Of a DNA stretch of 64,000 bases, positions 24,328 through 33,495 are shown piece after piece. Source of the DNA: Mycolicibacterium canariasense (GTDB lineage: Bacteria; Actinomycetota; Actinomycetes; Mycobacteriales; Mycobacteriaceae); the NCBI RefSeq assembly GCF_002101555.1, contig NZ_LQOL01000034.1, positions 48,600 through 112,599 on the forward strand. Reading direction: 5' to 3'. The notes beneath the pieces were generated by a model that saw nothing but the letters and a program-made list of their open reading frames with translations, was not told where the DNA came from and did not search any database. Positions within the stretch are counted from its first letter, which is position 1; the number at the start of each line of letters is the position of its first letter. Made by a program: the position numbers and the translations under genes.

Positions 24328-25704
24328 ATGGCCACCCAGGCGAGCGAAGCGACGGGGGATGTCGCCCAGGCGAGCGAAGCGACGGGCGTCGTTACGCCGG
24401 ACGCCGCGCAGCGGGCGTCCGCGGCCCGCCGCGCCGTGATCGACCGGGCCTGGCGGGCACTGGGCCCGGGTGTCGAGGTGCTGAGCGCCGACGACGGCGG
24501 ACCCCTCAGCCGGACCGTCAAGCGCATCCTGGATCCGCTGGTGCTGCGGCTGCGGTCCAATCCGCAGTATTCGACACCGGTGGTCACCGCCGAGGTGGCC
24601 GACGAGATGCACCAGCTGATCCTGGCCCACGCCGGCCGGTTGCGCGCAACCGCCGAGTGGTTCACGGTGCTCAAGGCGCACCGGCGGCGGCTGCGGCTGA
24701 CCACCGGTAACGCCCAGGAGCTGTATTTCCCGGTGTGTTTCGAGTTGGCCGTCACCAATGGCGAACCGGGGCAAGGGGACGATCTCTCGGAGATCGCCGA
24801 GCGGGTTCTGCGCGGTGTGCACGGGGATCGGGATCGCACCGCCATCGAGGTCCTCAACCGGTACGTGACCGATGCCGGTGCGATGACAGCGTTGTCGGCG
24901 CAGTTGCAGCGCAGCTGGCGCGATGTGCGTCCGTCGGACGCCATCACCGAGCCGTTTCTGGCCGGTTTGGCCACCGTTCTCGGTGACGCCGACGGTCATT
25001 CGGCACAGGCGGCCCGGCAGCGGGTGTGGACGGCGCTGGTGGCCGACGCCACGCCCTACAACCTCGGCGCACGCGCCCACGGCCCGGATCCGCAGCTGCC
25101 CTGGTCGATCGTCGAACTCGGCCTGAGTTCGACTGTGCCGCAACCCCCGCCACCGGTGGATGGGGGATCCGACGGTGACCGTCCGCTCGACCGCAGTGTG
25201 GTAGACCGGGTCCGGGCCACGCTGCGGCGCGCCCTCGACCGCGACGAGTTGCCCGACGTGCCGATGCTGTGCTCGGAGGAGGTGGACCGGGCGTGTGCGC
25301 CGTGGGGTCTGCTCGCCGAGGACATGCAGGCGACCCTGGTGGCCGGGGTGGAGGTGGCCGTCGAGCTGGCGCCGCTGAGCGAGAACGCCGCGCCGCGCTA
25401 CCGGCTGGCGGCGCAGATCCAGGCCCGGTTGCGCAAGGAGGCCTATGTGCTGCACGCGCGCCGCTATCTGAGCGCCGATGCGGCGTTACACCCGCGTCAG
25501 CAACAGGTCACCGACGAGTTGGCCGCCTTCGCCAGGCCCTATCTGAACCGGTTGTGGGCGCGCCTGCACGGCCGCGACGTCTGGCAGGAATCCTGCACCG
25601 ATGTCGACGATGTCCGCACCCTGCTGGAAGGCGTGGCCCGCTCGGTCAGTCTGGATCACCGGCAGCGCATCAAGGCCATGCTGGAATTGGCGGCGGCACG
25701 ATGA
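24328..25704 (+). CDS. Unknown protein A of the CHAT cassette
   Basis: 458 residues, soluble, no signal peptide or membrane helix. Two predicted helical halves (~40-255 and ~290-458) are joined by a proline-rich linker (VPQPPPPVDGG). The first residues encode ASEATG twice, produced by a 30-bp tandem DNA repeat. I recognise no domain. Its stop overlaps the start of the next gene (ATGA), so the two proteins are probably a complex. The start is supported by the leaderless -10 arrangement. Its position beside a coupled TPR-CHAT pair suggests it is a partner, regulator or protease target; that is inference only. Confidence 0.75.
   Translation: MATQASEATGDVAQASEATGVVTPDAAQRASAARRAVIDRAWRALGPGVEVLSADDGGPLSRTVKRILDPLVLRLRSNPQYSTPVVTAEVADEMHQLILAHAGRLRATAEWFTVLKAHRRRLRLTTGNAQELYFPVCFELAVTNGEPGQGDDLSEIAERVLRGVHGDRDRTAIEVLNRYVTDAGAMTALSAQLQRSWRDVRPSDAITEPFLAGLATVLGDADGHSAQAARQRVWTALVADATPYNLGARAHGPDPQLPWSIVELGLSSTVPQPPPPVDGGSDGDRPLDRSVVDRVRATLRRALDRDELPDVPMLCSEEVDRACAPWGLLAEDMQATLVAGVEVAVELAPLSENAAPRYRLAAQIQARLRKEAYVLHARRYLSADAALHPRQQQVTDELAAFARPYLNRLWARLHGRDVWQESCTDVDDVRTLLEGVARSVSLDHRQRIKAMLELAAAR
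24340..24386 (+). repeat. Two copies of a 17-bp repeat, 30-bp period, inside protein A
   Basis: GCGAGCGAAGCGACGGG at 24340-24356 and again at 24370-24386. Both copies are in the same frame and encode ASEATG. The same word occurs in argD and, with A to G, three times at the mpg start. Confidence 0.9.
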
Positions 25705-26741
25705 AACTCGTTGCCGAACAGGGGTTGTGGACCACCGGCCGGCCGGCCGCCGCGCCACCTGCGGTCGCCGTCCTCGAGGTCGCGGGCGCGGTCCTGGCGT
25801 GGACCGTCGACGACTCGCTGGCGCCGGTCGCCGTCACTTTCACCGACGTGGCCGCCGCCGACTGGCTGTGGCGGGTGCTGGGCGAGGCCGGCCATGTCAG
25901 CGTCGTCGAAGCGCTGTCCGGACCGCCGGCGCACTCAGCGGCCGCAGTGGACCTCGTCGACGTGCAGTGGGCCGCCGCCGCGCTGGCTCCGCTGCGCCGG
26001 CTGGCGCTGGGACACTGGCTGCGCCGCTGGTGGCCGGCCAGCGTGCGCGACGGTATTGCTGACCTCGACGCTGCGCTGCTTGACGTCGAGATCGCCGTGC
26101 TCACCGCGGCGGCCGAAGAGTTCTTCGCCGACGACACCTTCGATTCCGACGTGACCGGGCTTCTCGAGCCGCATCGCGCGGCGCTGGCGGCCCTGTTGGC
26201 CGACGGTGACCCGCGGGTGGCCGCGCTCGTCGCATCGGTGGCCGATTGGGTTGACCTGAACGAGATTCCGGCACAGCGCAGGCAACAGGATTACGCGCTG
26301 GCCGCAGGCGGCGTAGGGGTACAGCGGCCCGGCACGATCGCGTCGGGCAGCGCATCCGTTCCGTGGAGTGCGGTGCCGCCCGGCGTGTTCGACGCGGCCG
26401 AGGACACCGTGTCCTGGGCGGTGACGGCCGCGGCGGGCGCGGTGCGTGCCGAGATTCGCACCGAATTGATCGGCCCGTCAACAGGTATCCCGGTGACTTT
26501 CGACGGCGTCGTGGGGGCGTTGGATGCCCAGGGCCGCGCCACGCTGACCCTGCCGATCTCGGAATCGGCTGCCTGGGAACGGGATTGGTCTTCGTCGGTG
26601 ATCGGTGTCGGCGGTTCGGCCGGTCCCGGTGACACCCGCGAGGTCCGGGAGCGGCTCCGTGCGTTCGCGCGGGCACGGCTCGCCGGCCCGGCCACCGATG
26701 CTTTCCTGGCCGAGATCCTGGCCGCCGAATCGGATTACTGA
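25701..26741 (+). CDS. Unknown protein B of the CHAT cassette
   Basis: 346 residues, soluble. The N-terminal ~170 residues are mixed alpha/beta with a Trp-rich helix (RRLALGHWLRRWWPA). D197 starts DYALAAGG, matching the DYALVASG motif in the C-terminus of the TPR protein; in both the motif is followed within ~20-25 residues by a PP pair. The last ~120 residues look beta-rich (VSWAVTAAAGAVRAEIRTELIG; RATLTLPISES), like a small immunoglobulin-like or adhesive domain. No family recognised. ATG 25701 overlaps the previous stop (ATGA). It ends five bases before a convergent esterase gene. Confidence 0.75.
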   Translation: MKLVAEQGLWTTGRPAAAPPAVAVLEVAGAVLAWTVDDSLAPVAVTFTDVAAADWLWRVLGEAGHVSVVEALSGPPAHSAAAVDLVDVQWAAAALAPLRRLALGHWLRRWWPASVRDGIADLDAALLDVEIAVLTAAAEEFFADDTFDSDVTGLLEPHRAALAALLADGDPRVAALVASVADWVDLNEIPAQRRQQDYALAAGGVGVQRPGTIASGSASVPWSAVPPGVFDAAEDTVSWAVTAAAGAVRAEIRTELIGPSTGIPVTFDGVVGALDAQGRATLTLPISESAAWERDWSSSVIGVGGSAGPGDTREVRERLRAFARARLAGPATDAFLAEILAAESDY

Positions 26742-26745
26742 CCGC

Positions 26746-28164
26746 TCAGCGGGCCACCCCGGGCCCGGAGGCCTGCAAGGTCGGTGGGCCCGAGCGGGGC
26801 AGCGGGATCCGCGCCACGCCCGGCGTGCCGATCTGACCGGCAAGCCACGGCAGGGCGGCCTCGAACGCGCGTGACGCGAACGGCCAGTCGTGTTTACCGG
26901 GCTGGACGATCACCGCGCAATCGATGCCGTTGGTGCTGCCCAGACCGCACAGCGACTGGGCGGCGACGGCCTGATCACTGGCCCGCGGATGGGAGCCCGG
27001 CGGTGTACCGGGGTCGTTGACGGCGAACCAGCCGGCGAGACCGGAGTAGCGGCCGTGCCGGTTCATCACCGTGGTGGGGTCGAACGAGGCGTACTGCGCG
27101 ACGTTTCCGCCGAACAGCCGGTCGATGGTTTGCGCCTTGTTCCCCGAGTTGGGGCTGATGTCACCGGCGATGTCCTCGAACACCGAGAACATGTCCGGGT
27201 GCATCACCGTCAGGTCGACGGCGCACGTGCCGCCCATGGACCAGCCGACCGAGCCCCAGTTGGCGGGCGCGGGGCTCACCCCGAATTTCGAGATCATGGT
27301 CGGCACCACGTCCTTGGTGAGATGGTCGGCGGCTTTGCCGCGCAACCCGTTCACGCATTCGGTGTCGTTGTTGAACGCCCCGCCGGAGTCGACGAACACC
27401 AACACCGGCGCGTTGCCGTTGTGTGCGGCGGCGAACCGGTCCACCACACGGATCGCGTCACCGGCACGCAGCCAGTCGGCGGGGGTGTTGAATTCGCCGC
27501 CGATCATCATCAGGGTCGGCAGCTTCGGCGGGGGATTGGTGGCGTACCAGGCCGGAGGGAGGTACACGAGTTCGCCGCGGTGCCGGAAGCCGGACCCGGC
27601 GTCACCGGTGTCGACCGGGACCACGGTGCCGTTGGCGGGGATCATCCGCTGCTGCTGCATGGCGGTGACGGTGGCCATGTCGGTCTGGTCCGGCAGCGGT
27701 CCTTCGGTCAGTTGGCTCCAGGCGGTTTGCGCCGTCGGGAAGTAGCCGACCCACAGGTTCAATGCCAGCGCGGCGCACAGGGCGCACAACGGTACCGCCA
27801 GTGCGGTGGCACCACGGCGCCACCAGCCGGTGCGCCGCCAGCCGGTCACCAGCACGGCGGCCATGAAACCGATCAGGCCAACCCAGATCCACAACGCACG
27901 CGGTGCGGGGTCACCGGCCAACCCCTGGCTGCTGATGTACCAGTGCACGGCGGTAGCCACGGCCACCCCGGCCACCAGTGATATCGGCAGCCCGAGTTGG
28001 TGCCAGCGCCTGCTGCGCCAGCCGACGGCGGCGATCACCACGGCCGCGGCGACCAACTGCACGATCACCGGAAGCCAACCGTGCATCAGTGAAATGTGCT
28101 GCAAGAATTCGTTATTGGCGTCGGCCATCGAGGGTGCGGCGACCGTCGTCGTCGAAGGTGTCAC
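26746..28164 (-). CDS. Membrane-anchored alpha/beta-hydrolase (esterase), Rv1639c type
   Basis: 472 residues from GTG 28164; ATG 28128 is a reasonable alternative. The first ~160 residues hold four hydrophobic helices, so the catalytic domain is displayed outside the membrane. The hydrolase domain has the nucleophile elbow GWSMGG (~residue 310), an acidic stretch in VFVDSGGAFNNDTECV, and a C-terminal His in QPGKHDW. The layout resembles the esterase/mycolyltransferase (antigen 85-like) group, so an envelope lipid acyl ester is a plausible substrate. It lies immediately upstream in direction of lysX in both this genome and M. tuberculosis order. Confidence 0.82.
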   Translation of the reverse strand: MTPSTTTVAAPSMADANNEFLQHISLMHGWLPVIVQLVAAAVVIAAVGWRSRRWHQLGLPISLVAGVAVATAVHWYISSQGLAGDPAPRALWIWVGLIGFMAAVLVTGWRRTGWWRRGATALAVPLCALCAALALNLWVGYFPTAQTAWSQLTEGPLPDQTDMATVTAMQQQRMIPANGTVVPVDTGDAGSGFRHRGELVYLPPAWYATNPPPKLPTLMMIGGEFNTPADWLRAGDAIRVVDRFAAAHNGNAPVLVFVDSGGAFNNDTECVNGLRGKAADHLTKDVVPTMISKFGVSPAPANWGSVGWSMGGTCAVDLTVMHPDMFSVFEDIAGDISPNSGNKAQTIDRLFGGNVAQYASFDPTTVMNRHGRYSGLAGWFAVNDPGTPPGSHPRASDQAVAAQSLCGLGSTNGIDCAVIVQPGKHDWPFASRAFEAALPWLAGQIGTPGVARIPLPRSGPPTLQASGPGVAR

Positions 28165-28221
28165 GCCACCATGGTGGCCGCCGATCCTTGGGGATGGCTG
28201 TGAGTTCGCTCCGACGTGTCC

Positions 28222-31200
28222 TCAGCGCGGTTTTGCCAGCGGGAACGGCAGCGTCTCGCGAATGCTGCGCCCGGTGATGAGCATGACCACGCGATCCACC
28301 CCGACCCCCAGTCCGCCGGTCGGCGGCATCGCGTACTCCATCGCCTGCAGGAAGTCCTCGTCGAGCTCCATCGCCTCCGGGTCGCCGCCGGCGGCCAGCG
28401 TGGACTGTTCCTGCAGCCGCCTACGCTGCTCGACGGGGTCGGTGAGTTCGCTGTAGGCCGTACCGAGCTCGACGCCCCACGCCACCAGATCCCAGCGTTC
28501 GGCGACGCCGGCGATGCTGCGGTGCGGGCGCGTCAGCGGCGATACCGAGGTGGGGAAGTCCTTGTAGAACGTCGGGTGCTCGGTCTGGCCTTCGACCAGC
28601 CGTTCGTAGAGTTCGAGCACCACCGCCCCGGCATCCCAGTGCTTCAGGTACGGCACGCCCGCGCCGTCGCACAGCTCGCGCAACCGGGTCAGCTCGGTGT
28701 CCGGACCGATGTCCTCGCCCAGTGCCTCCGAGACCGCGCCGTGCACCGTCTTCACCGGCCACACCCCCGAGATGTCCACCGGCTCCAGCACTCCGTCGGC
28801 ACCCGGCCGCATGACGACCTGCGAACCGTTGGCCGCCTGCGCGGCGTTCTGGATCAGCTCGCGGCAACCGTCGATCCACACGTTGTAGTCGGCATGCGCC
28901 TGATAGGCCTCCAGCAGCGTGAACTCGGGATTGTGGCTGAAATCCACACCCTCGTTGCGGAACGCGCGACCGAGTTCGAAGACGCGCTCGACGCCGCCCA
29001 CGCACAACCGCTTGAGATACAGCTCCGGGGCGATGCGCAGATACAGATCCAGGTCGTAGGCGTTGATGTGGGTCTGGAACGGGCGGGCGTTGGCGCCGCC
29101 GTGGATCTGCTGCAAGATCGGCGTCTCGACCTCCAGGAAACCCTTGCCCACCAGCGTCTCCCGGATGGCGTGCAGGATGGCGCTGCGCGCGGTGATCAGG
29201 TCACGCGCATCGGTGTTGATTGCCAGGTCGACGTACCGGGTGCGGACCCGTGCCTCGGGATCGGTGAGCCCCTTCCACTTGTCGGGCAACGGGCGCAGGC
29301 ATTTGCCGATCATCCGCCAGTCGGTCACCAGCAGCGAGGGGGTGCCGTTGCGGCTGTGTCCCATGGTGCCGGTCACCTCGACCAGGTCACCGAGATCGAC
29401 CGACGCGCCGAAGTCCGGATTGTCCTGGGCGGCCGCGGGGCCGTCGAGCAGCAGCTGCACCTCCCCGGACCAGTCGCGCAGCACGGCGAACAGCACGCCG
29501 CCGTAGTCGCGGATCCGCAGGATGCGCCCAGCCACGCTGACGACGTTCGTCGGATCGGTGATGCCCAACGCGGCGGCGACGGTGTGGCTGGGTGGCTGAC
29601 CCACCGGATAGGCGTCCACCCCCTGGTCTTTCAGACCCTTCAGCTTGGCCATCCGGACGCGCACCTGCTCGGGCAAGCGGTGCACGTCGTCGGCGGGTAG
29701 GTCGGCGCGCAGCCCGCTGACGTCCGGCGCGCTGCCGTCCTGGTGCAGCAGTCCGCTGTCCACCAACCGCTGCGGGGCGGCGATGTGCTCGCCGGTGTGA
29801 TCCTTGCGCCGGGAGAACGGCAGCACCAGAAAGCCTTCGGCGATCACCGAGGCGACGCCGACCCGGGGGATGAGCCGGGCATCTTCGTAGCAGGCGAACC
29901 GCGGCACCCATTCCGGCTGATACTTCATGTTCGAGCGGTACAGGGTCTCCAGCTGCCACCACCGGGAGAAGAACACCAGCAGGGCCCGCCAGAGTCGCGC
30001 GATCGGGCCGGCGCCCAGCTGGGCGCCCTGCTCGAACGCCGACCGGAACATCGCGAAATTCAATGAGATGCGGGCGATCCCGAGCTCCTCGGCCTGCAGG
30101 CAGAGCTCGCTGACCATCAATTCGATGGTGCCGTTGGGGGATTGGGGCGAGCGGCGCATCACGTCCAGCGACACGCCGTTGCTGCCCCACGGGACCAGGG
30201 ACAGCAACGCCACCACGTCGTCGGCTGCACCGTCGCCGCCGGCCTTGATGGCCTCGACCAACAGGCAGTCGCTGTCGGCGGGGTCGCCGAGCCGACCCAG
30301 CGCCATCGAGAACCCGCGCTCGGTCTCGGTGTCGCGCCACTGGTCGGCCCGCGTGATCACCTGGGCCATCTCCTCGGCGGTCAGCTCGCGGTGCCTGCGG
30401 ATGCGCACCGTCAGCCCGGCGCGGCGGGCCCGGGTGACCGCCTGGCGGACCGGCTTCATGTCGGGGCCGGACAACCGGAAGTTGTCGGGATACAGGATTG
30501 CCTCGTCGCCGAGTTCCAGGGCGTTCAGGCCGGCTTCGCGGAACGCCTGCGCCCCCGCGGCGCTGGCCCCCATCACCCCGGGTGCCCACCCGTAGGTCTC
30601 GCACAGGCGCAACCAGGTCTCGATGGCGGCCGGCCAGGCCCGCGGATCGCCGACCGGGTCACCGCTGGCCAGGCAGACGCCGACCTCGACACGGTAGGTG
30701 ATGGCGGCGCGGCCGTTGGGCGCGAACACCACCGACTTGTCCCGGCGGGTGGCGAAGTACCCCAGTGAATCGTTCTTGCCGAACAGTTCCAGCAGACCGC
30801 GGATGGCGGATTCGTCCTCACCGGTCAACGCATTGGCGGCGCGCTGAGACTGGAACAGCACCACCGCGGCGACGATCAGCGCGAGCGCGCCGAACAGCCC
30901 GAGCAGCGCGTTGACCAGACCGTGCGGATGCCCGCTGAACGCGTCGGCGTCGGCACCGGCGAACGCGCTGACCCGGTTCAGCGCGTACCAGGGCCGGTCG
31001 CCCTGGGCCAATGAACCCGGGAACAGCTCCAGCAGCCCCCAACCGACGAGGGTGCCGACGGCCATGCCGGCGACCAGGGTGGCGGCGGCCTTGAACAGCG
31101 CCCCGCGGCGCACCTTGGCCCAGAACTGAGGCCGGGCCAGTACCAGCGCGCCGATGGAGGCGACGTGGAACACCAGGCCGATGACCTCGCCGACCTCCTC

Positions 31201-31545
31201 GGCGAGCGTTTCGTCGCCGGTGGCCAGGTCGCCGAGATTCCAGCCGACCGCGGCCACCATGTAGAGCACCAGGATCCACCACGCGATGCGCTTGCGGGCG
31301 GCCAGCGCGGCGGCCAGCAGGGCCAACACCACCGCCCACGCGAAGCTGGTGTCGGGGAAGTTGAAGATGTAGTCGTTGACGAACTCCCGCGGCACCCGGA
31401 TCACGGTGCGCACCAGCGGCGAGACGCTGGCCAACAACGACAGCGTGGCGATGACGCCGACGATCCAGCCGGCGACGGCGGGCACCCACGTGAATCGGGA
31501 CCGGTGGCCGGTTCTCGACGGCTGCGGGGCGATTGTCGAGGTCAT
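28222..31545 (-). CDS. lysX: Bifunctional lysyl-tRNA synthetase / lysyl-phosphatidylglycerol synthase
   Basis: About 1107 residues from ATG 31545 (ATG 31572 also open). The N-terminal ~220 residues contain six or more membrane helices. A DUF2156 (MprF-type) transferase domain follows (~230-570; [33 protein letters not shown]). After it come an OB-fold anticodon domain (~640-730) and a class II synthetase core with motif 2 ([22 protein letters not shown]) and motif 3 ([13 protein letters not shown]). The protein charges tRNA-Lys and transfers lysine to phosphatidylglycerol, giving resistance to cationic peptides and maintaining membrane potential. A TATCCT box lies eight bases before the ATG, so the leader is at most a base or two. 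Confidence 0.96.
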   Translation of the reverse strand: MTSTIAPQPSRTGHRSRFTWVPAVAGWIVGVIATLSLLASVSPLVRTVIRVPREFVNDYIFNFPDTSFAWAVVLALLAAALAARKRIAWWILVLYMVAAVGWNLGDLATGDETLAEEVGEVIGLVFHVASIGALVLARPQFWAKVRRGALFKAAATLVAGMAVGTLVGWGLLELFPGSLAQGDRPWYALNRVSAFAGADADAFSGHPHGLVNALLGLFGALALIVAAVVLFQSQRAANALTGEDESAIRGLLELFGKNDSLGYFATRRDKSVVFAPNGRAAITYRVEVGVCLASGDPVGDPRAWPAAIETWLRLCETYGWAPGVMGASAAGAQAFREAGLNALELGDEAILYPDNFRLSGPDMKPVRQAVTRARRAGLTVRIRRHRELTAEEMAQVITRADQWRDTETERGFSMALGRLGDPADSDCLLVEAIKAGGDGAADDVVALLSLVPWGSNGVSLDVMRRSPQSPNGTIELMVSELCLQAEELGIARISLNFAMFRSAFEQGAQLGAGPIARLWRALLVFFSRWWQLETLYRSNMKYQPEWVPRFACYEDARLIPRVGVASVIAEGFLVLPFSRRKDHTGEHIAAPQRLVDSGLLHQDGSAPDVSGLRADLPADDVHRLPEQVRVRMAKLKGLKDQGVDAYPVGQPPSHTVAAALGITDPTNVVSVAGRILRIRDYGGVLFAVLRDWSGEVQLLLDGPAAAQDNPDFGASVDLGDLVEVTGTMGHSRNGTPSLLVTDWRMIGKCLRPLPDKWKGLTDPEARVRTRYVDLAINTDARDLITARSAILHAIRETLVGKGFLEVETPILQQIHGGANARPFQTHINAYDLDLYLRIAPELYLKRLCVGGVERVFELGRAFRNEGVDFSHNPEFTLLEAYQAHADYNVWIDGCRELIQNAAQAANGSQVVMRPGADGVLEPVDISGVWPVKTVHGAVSEALGEDIGPDTELTRLRELCDGAGVPYLKHWDAGAVVLELYERLVEGQTEHPTFYKDFPTSVSPLTRPHRSIAGVAERWDLVAWGVELGTAYSELTDPVEQRRRLQEQSTLAAGGDPEAMELDEDFLQAMEYAMPPTGGLGVGVDRVVMLITGRSIRETLPFPLAKPR

Positions 31546-31590
31546 AGGCCGCGAGGATATGCCTTCGGCCATTGAATTTCGTGTGAGTGG

Positions 31591-31950
31591 CTACCAGACG
31601 GGGCCGGTGTATTTTTCGCCAGGGCCTTTACCGGGTTCTTCGGGGGCGGCGCTGGCTTCCCGGAACGCCAACTGAAGGCCCTTCAGTCCGTCCCGGAGCG
31701 GGCCCGCGTGCAGGCCGAGGAATTCCGCCGACGCGGTGACCAATCCGGCCAACGCGGTGATCAGCCGGCGGGCTTCGTCCAGGTCGCGGTGCGGGCTCTC
31801 GTCGGGATCCTCGGACGCCAGACCGAGCTTTTCGGCGGCCGCGCTCATCAGCATCACGGCCGAACGCGTGATCACTTCGACCGCCGGGATCTCGGCGAGT
31901 TCCCTCACCTGCGGGTCTGCAGCGGCTGGAGTTTTCTGATCGTCGGTCAT
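31591..31950 (-). CDS. DUF1844 family protein
   Basis: 119 residues from ATG 31950. The centre has the DUF1844 pattern: EIPAVEVITRSAVMLMSAAAEKLGL, then HRDLDEARRLITALAGLVTAS. The segment is helical and amphipathic; no signal peptide. It is conserved beside infC in mycobacteria and divergent from it. The initiating ATG lies inside an inverted repeat that also spans the infC -10 box, so the two genes may be controlled together. Function unknown. Confidence 0.85.
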   Translation of the reverse strand: MTDDQKTPAAADPQVRELAEIPAVEVITRSAVMLMSAAAEKLGLASEDPDESPHRDLDEARRLITALAGLVTASAEFLGLHAGPLRDGLKGLQLAFREASAAPEEPGKGPGEKYTGPVW

Positions 31951-31969
31951 GCCTGATAGACTGGCATGA
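31947..31969. promoter_or_regulatory. Inverted repeat over the DUF1844 start and the infC -10 box
   Basis: TCATGCC (31947-31953) and GGCATGA (31963-31969) form a perfect 7-bp inverted repeat with a nine-base centre. TAGACT (31957-31962), the likely -10 hexamer of the infC operon, lies exactly in the centre. Any protein bound here would block both directions. A transcript start is expected near 31969, giving a leader of about 267 bases before infC. Confidence 0.55.
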
Positions 31970-32117
31970 TCGACCGTCCCGGCGAACGCCAGGGACAGCA
32001 AGTGGAGTCCCGCTCCCACCGCAGACCATACCGGTCCAGCGGTCCGGTCGCAGGCATCTGCGGATGTCCTGTTCTGCGCACAGCGCAGACGGCGAAAGCC
32101 GTGATCGGTCGGCATCG

Positions 32118-32157
32118 GGCCCTGCTATATGCAGGGCCTTTCTGTTCGGGAGAACAG
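32118..32157 (+). terminator. Attenuator-like tandem hairpins in the infC leader
   Basis: The first hairpin is GGCCCTGC-TATAT-GCAGGGCC (32118-32138), a perfect 8-bp stem followed by TTTCTGTT, i.e. a Rho-independent terminator shape about 98 bases before infC. The second, CTGTTC-GGGA-GAACAG (32142-32157), shares the T-rich stretch with the first. The arrangement suggests premature termination control of the infC-rpmI-rplT-tsnR message. Confidence 0.75.
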
Positions 32158-32235
32158 AGTGCTGATGGCGTTGGATTCCCCGCTGGCCCGTCGTCTCCCC
32201 ACGGTCGTGGACGAGAAGACAACGTAGGAGGCCCC

Positions 32236-32841
<606 letters not shown>

Positions 32842-32853
32842 AACTGAGGACAC

Positions 32854-33048
32854 ATGCCCAAGGCAAAGACCCACAGCGGAGCTTCGAAGCGCTTCCGTAA
32901 GACCGGCACCGGCAAGATCGTGCGCCAGAAGGCGAACCGCCGCCACCTGCTGGAGCACAAGGCCACCAAGCGCACCCGTCGCCTCGATGGTCGCACCGTG
33001 GTCGCCGCCAGCGACGCAGGCCGTATCAACAAGCTGCTGAACGGCTAA
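32854..33048 (+). CDS. rpmI: 50S ribosomal protein L35
   Basis: 64 residues, full family length, highly basic ([18 protein letters not shown], then [14 protein letters not shown]). A component of the large subunit near the peptidyl-transferase region. It lies 12 bases after infC with a GAGGACAC ribosome site and continues the infC operon. Confidence 0.98.
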   Translation: MPKAKTHSGASKRFRKTGTGKIVRQKANRRHLLEHKATKRTRRLDGRTVVAASDAGRINKLLNG

Positions 33049-33096
33049 CAGCCGCTTCACCTTTGAACCTTCCCCCGCAAGAATAGGAACACTCCC

Positions 33097-33495
33097 ATGG
33101 CACGCGTGAAGCGCGCACTCAATGCCCAGAAGAAGCGGCGCACAGTTCTCAAGGCGTCGAAGGGTTACCGCGGGCAGCGCTCGCGGCTCTACCGCAAGGC
33201 CAAGGAACAGCAGCTGCACTCCTTGACCTACGCCTACCGCGACCGCCGCGCCCGCAAGGGTGAGTTCCGCAAGCTGTGGATCTCGCGTATCAACGCCGCA
33301 GCCCGCGCCAACGACATCACCTACAACCGCCTCATCCAGGGCCTCAAGGCCGCCGGTGTCGAGGTGGACCGCAAGAACCTCGCCGAGATCGCCGTGAGCG
33401 ACCCGGCCGCGTTCACCGCGCTGGTGGAGGTCGCCAAGGCCGCGCTGCCCGCCGATGTGAATGCGCCGTCGACGTCCTCTGACGAGGCCGCCTGA
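33097..33495 (+). CDS. rplT: 50S ribosomal protein L20
   Basis: 132 residues including a slightly long acidic tail. The family core is clear ([45 protein letters not shown]). L20 is an early assembly protein and, in other bacteria, a repressor of its own operon through an RNA site in the infC leader. Whether the hairpins before infC serve that purpose is unknown. Its TGA overlaps a CTG that may start tsnR. Confidence 0.98.
   Translation: MARVKRALNAQKKRRTVLKASKGYRGQRSRLYRKAKEQQLHSLTYAYRDRRARKGEFRKLWISRINAAARANDITYNRLIQGLKAAGVEVDRKNLAEIAVSDPAAFTALVEVAKAALPADVNAPSTSSDEAA

Noticed and set aside
24340..24386. CRISPR-like array (regular 30-bp spacing, also at 61680-61756)
   Set aside because: Only two or three copies, 13-base near-identical spacers, in reading frame inside genes, and no cas genes.
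20880..26741. Recent horizontal import of the CHAT cassette
   Set aside because: GC content and codon use look like the neighbours, and no integrase, IS element, tRNA or flanking direct repeat was seen.
31966..32235. 90-residue N-terminal extension of IF-3 from ATG 31966
   Set aside because: The extension is not IF-3-like, contains the attenuator hairpins, and the AGGAGG site is set for ATC 32236.
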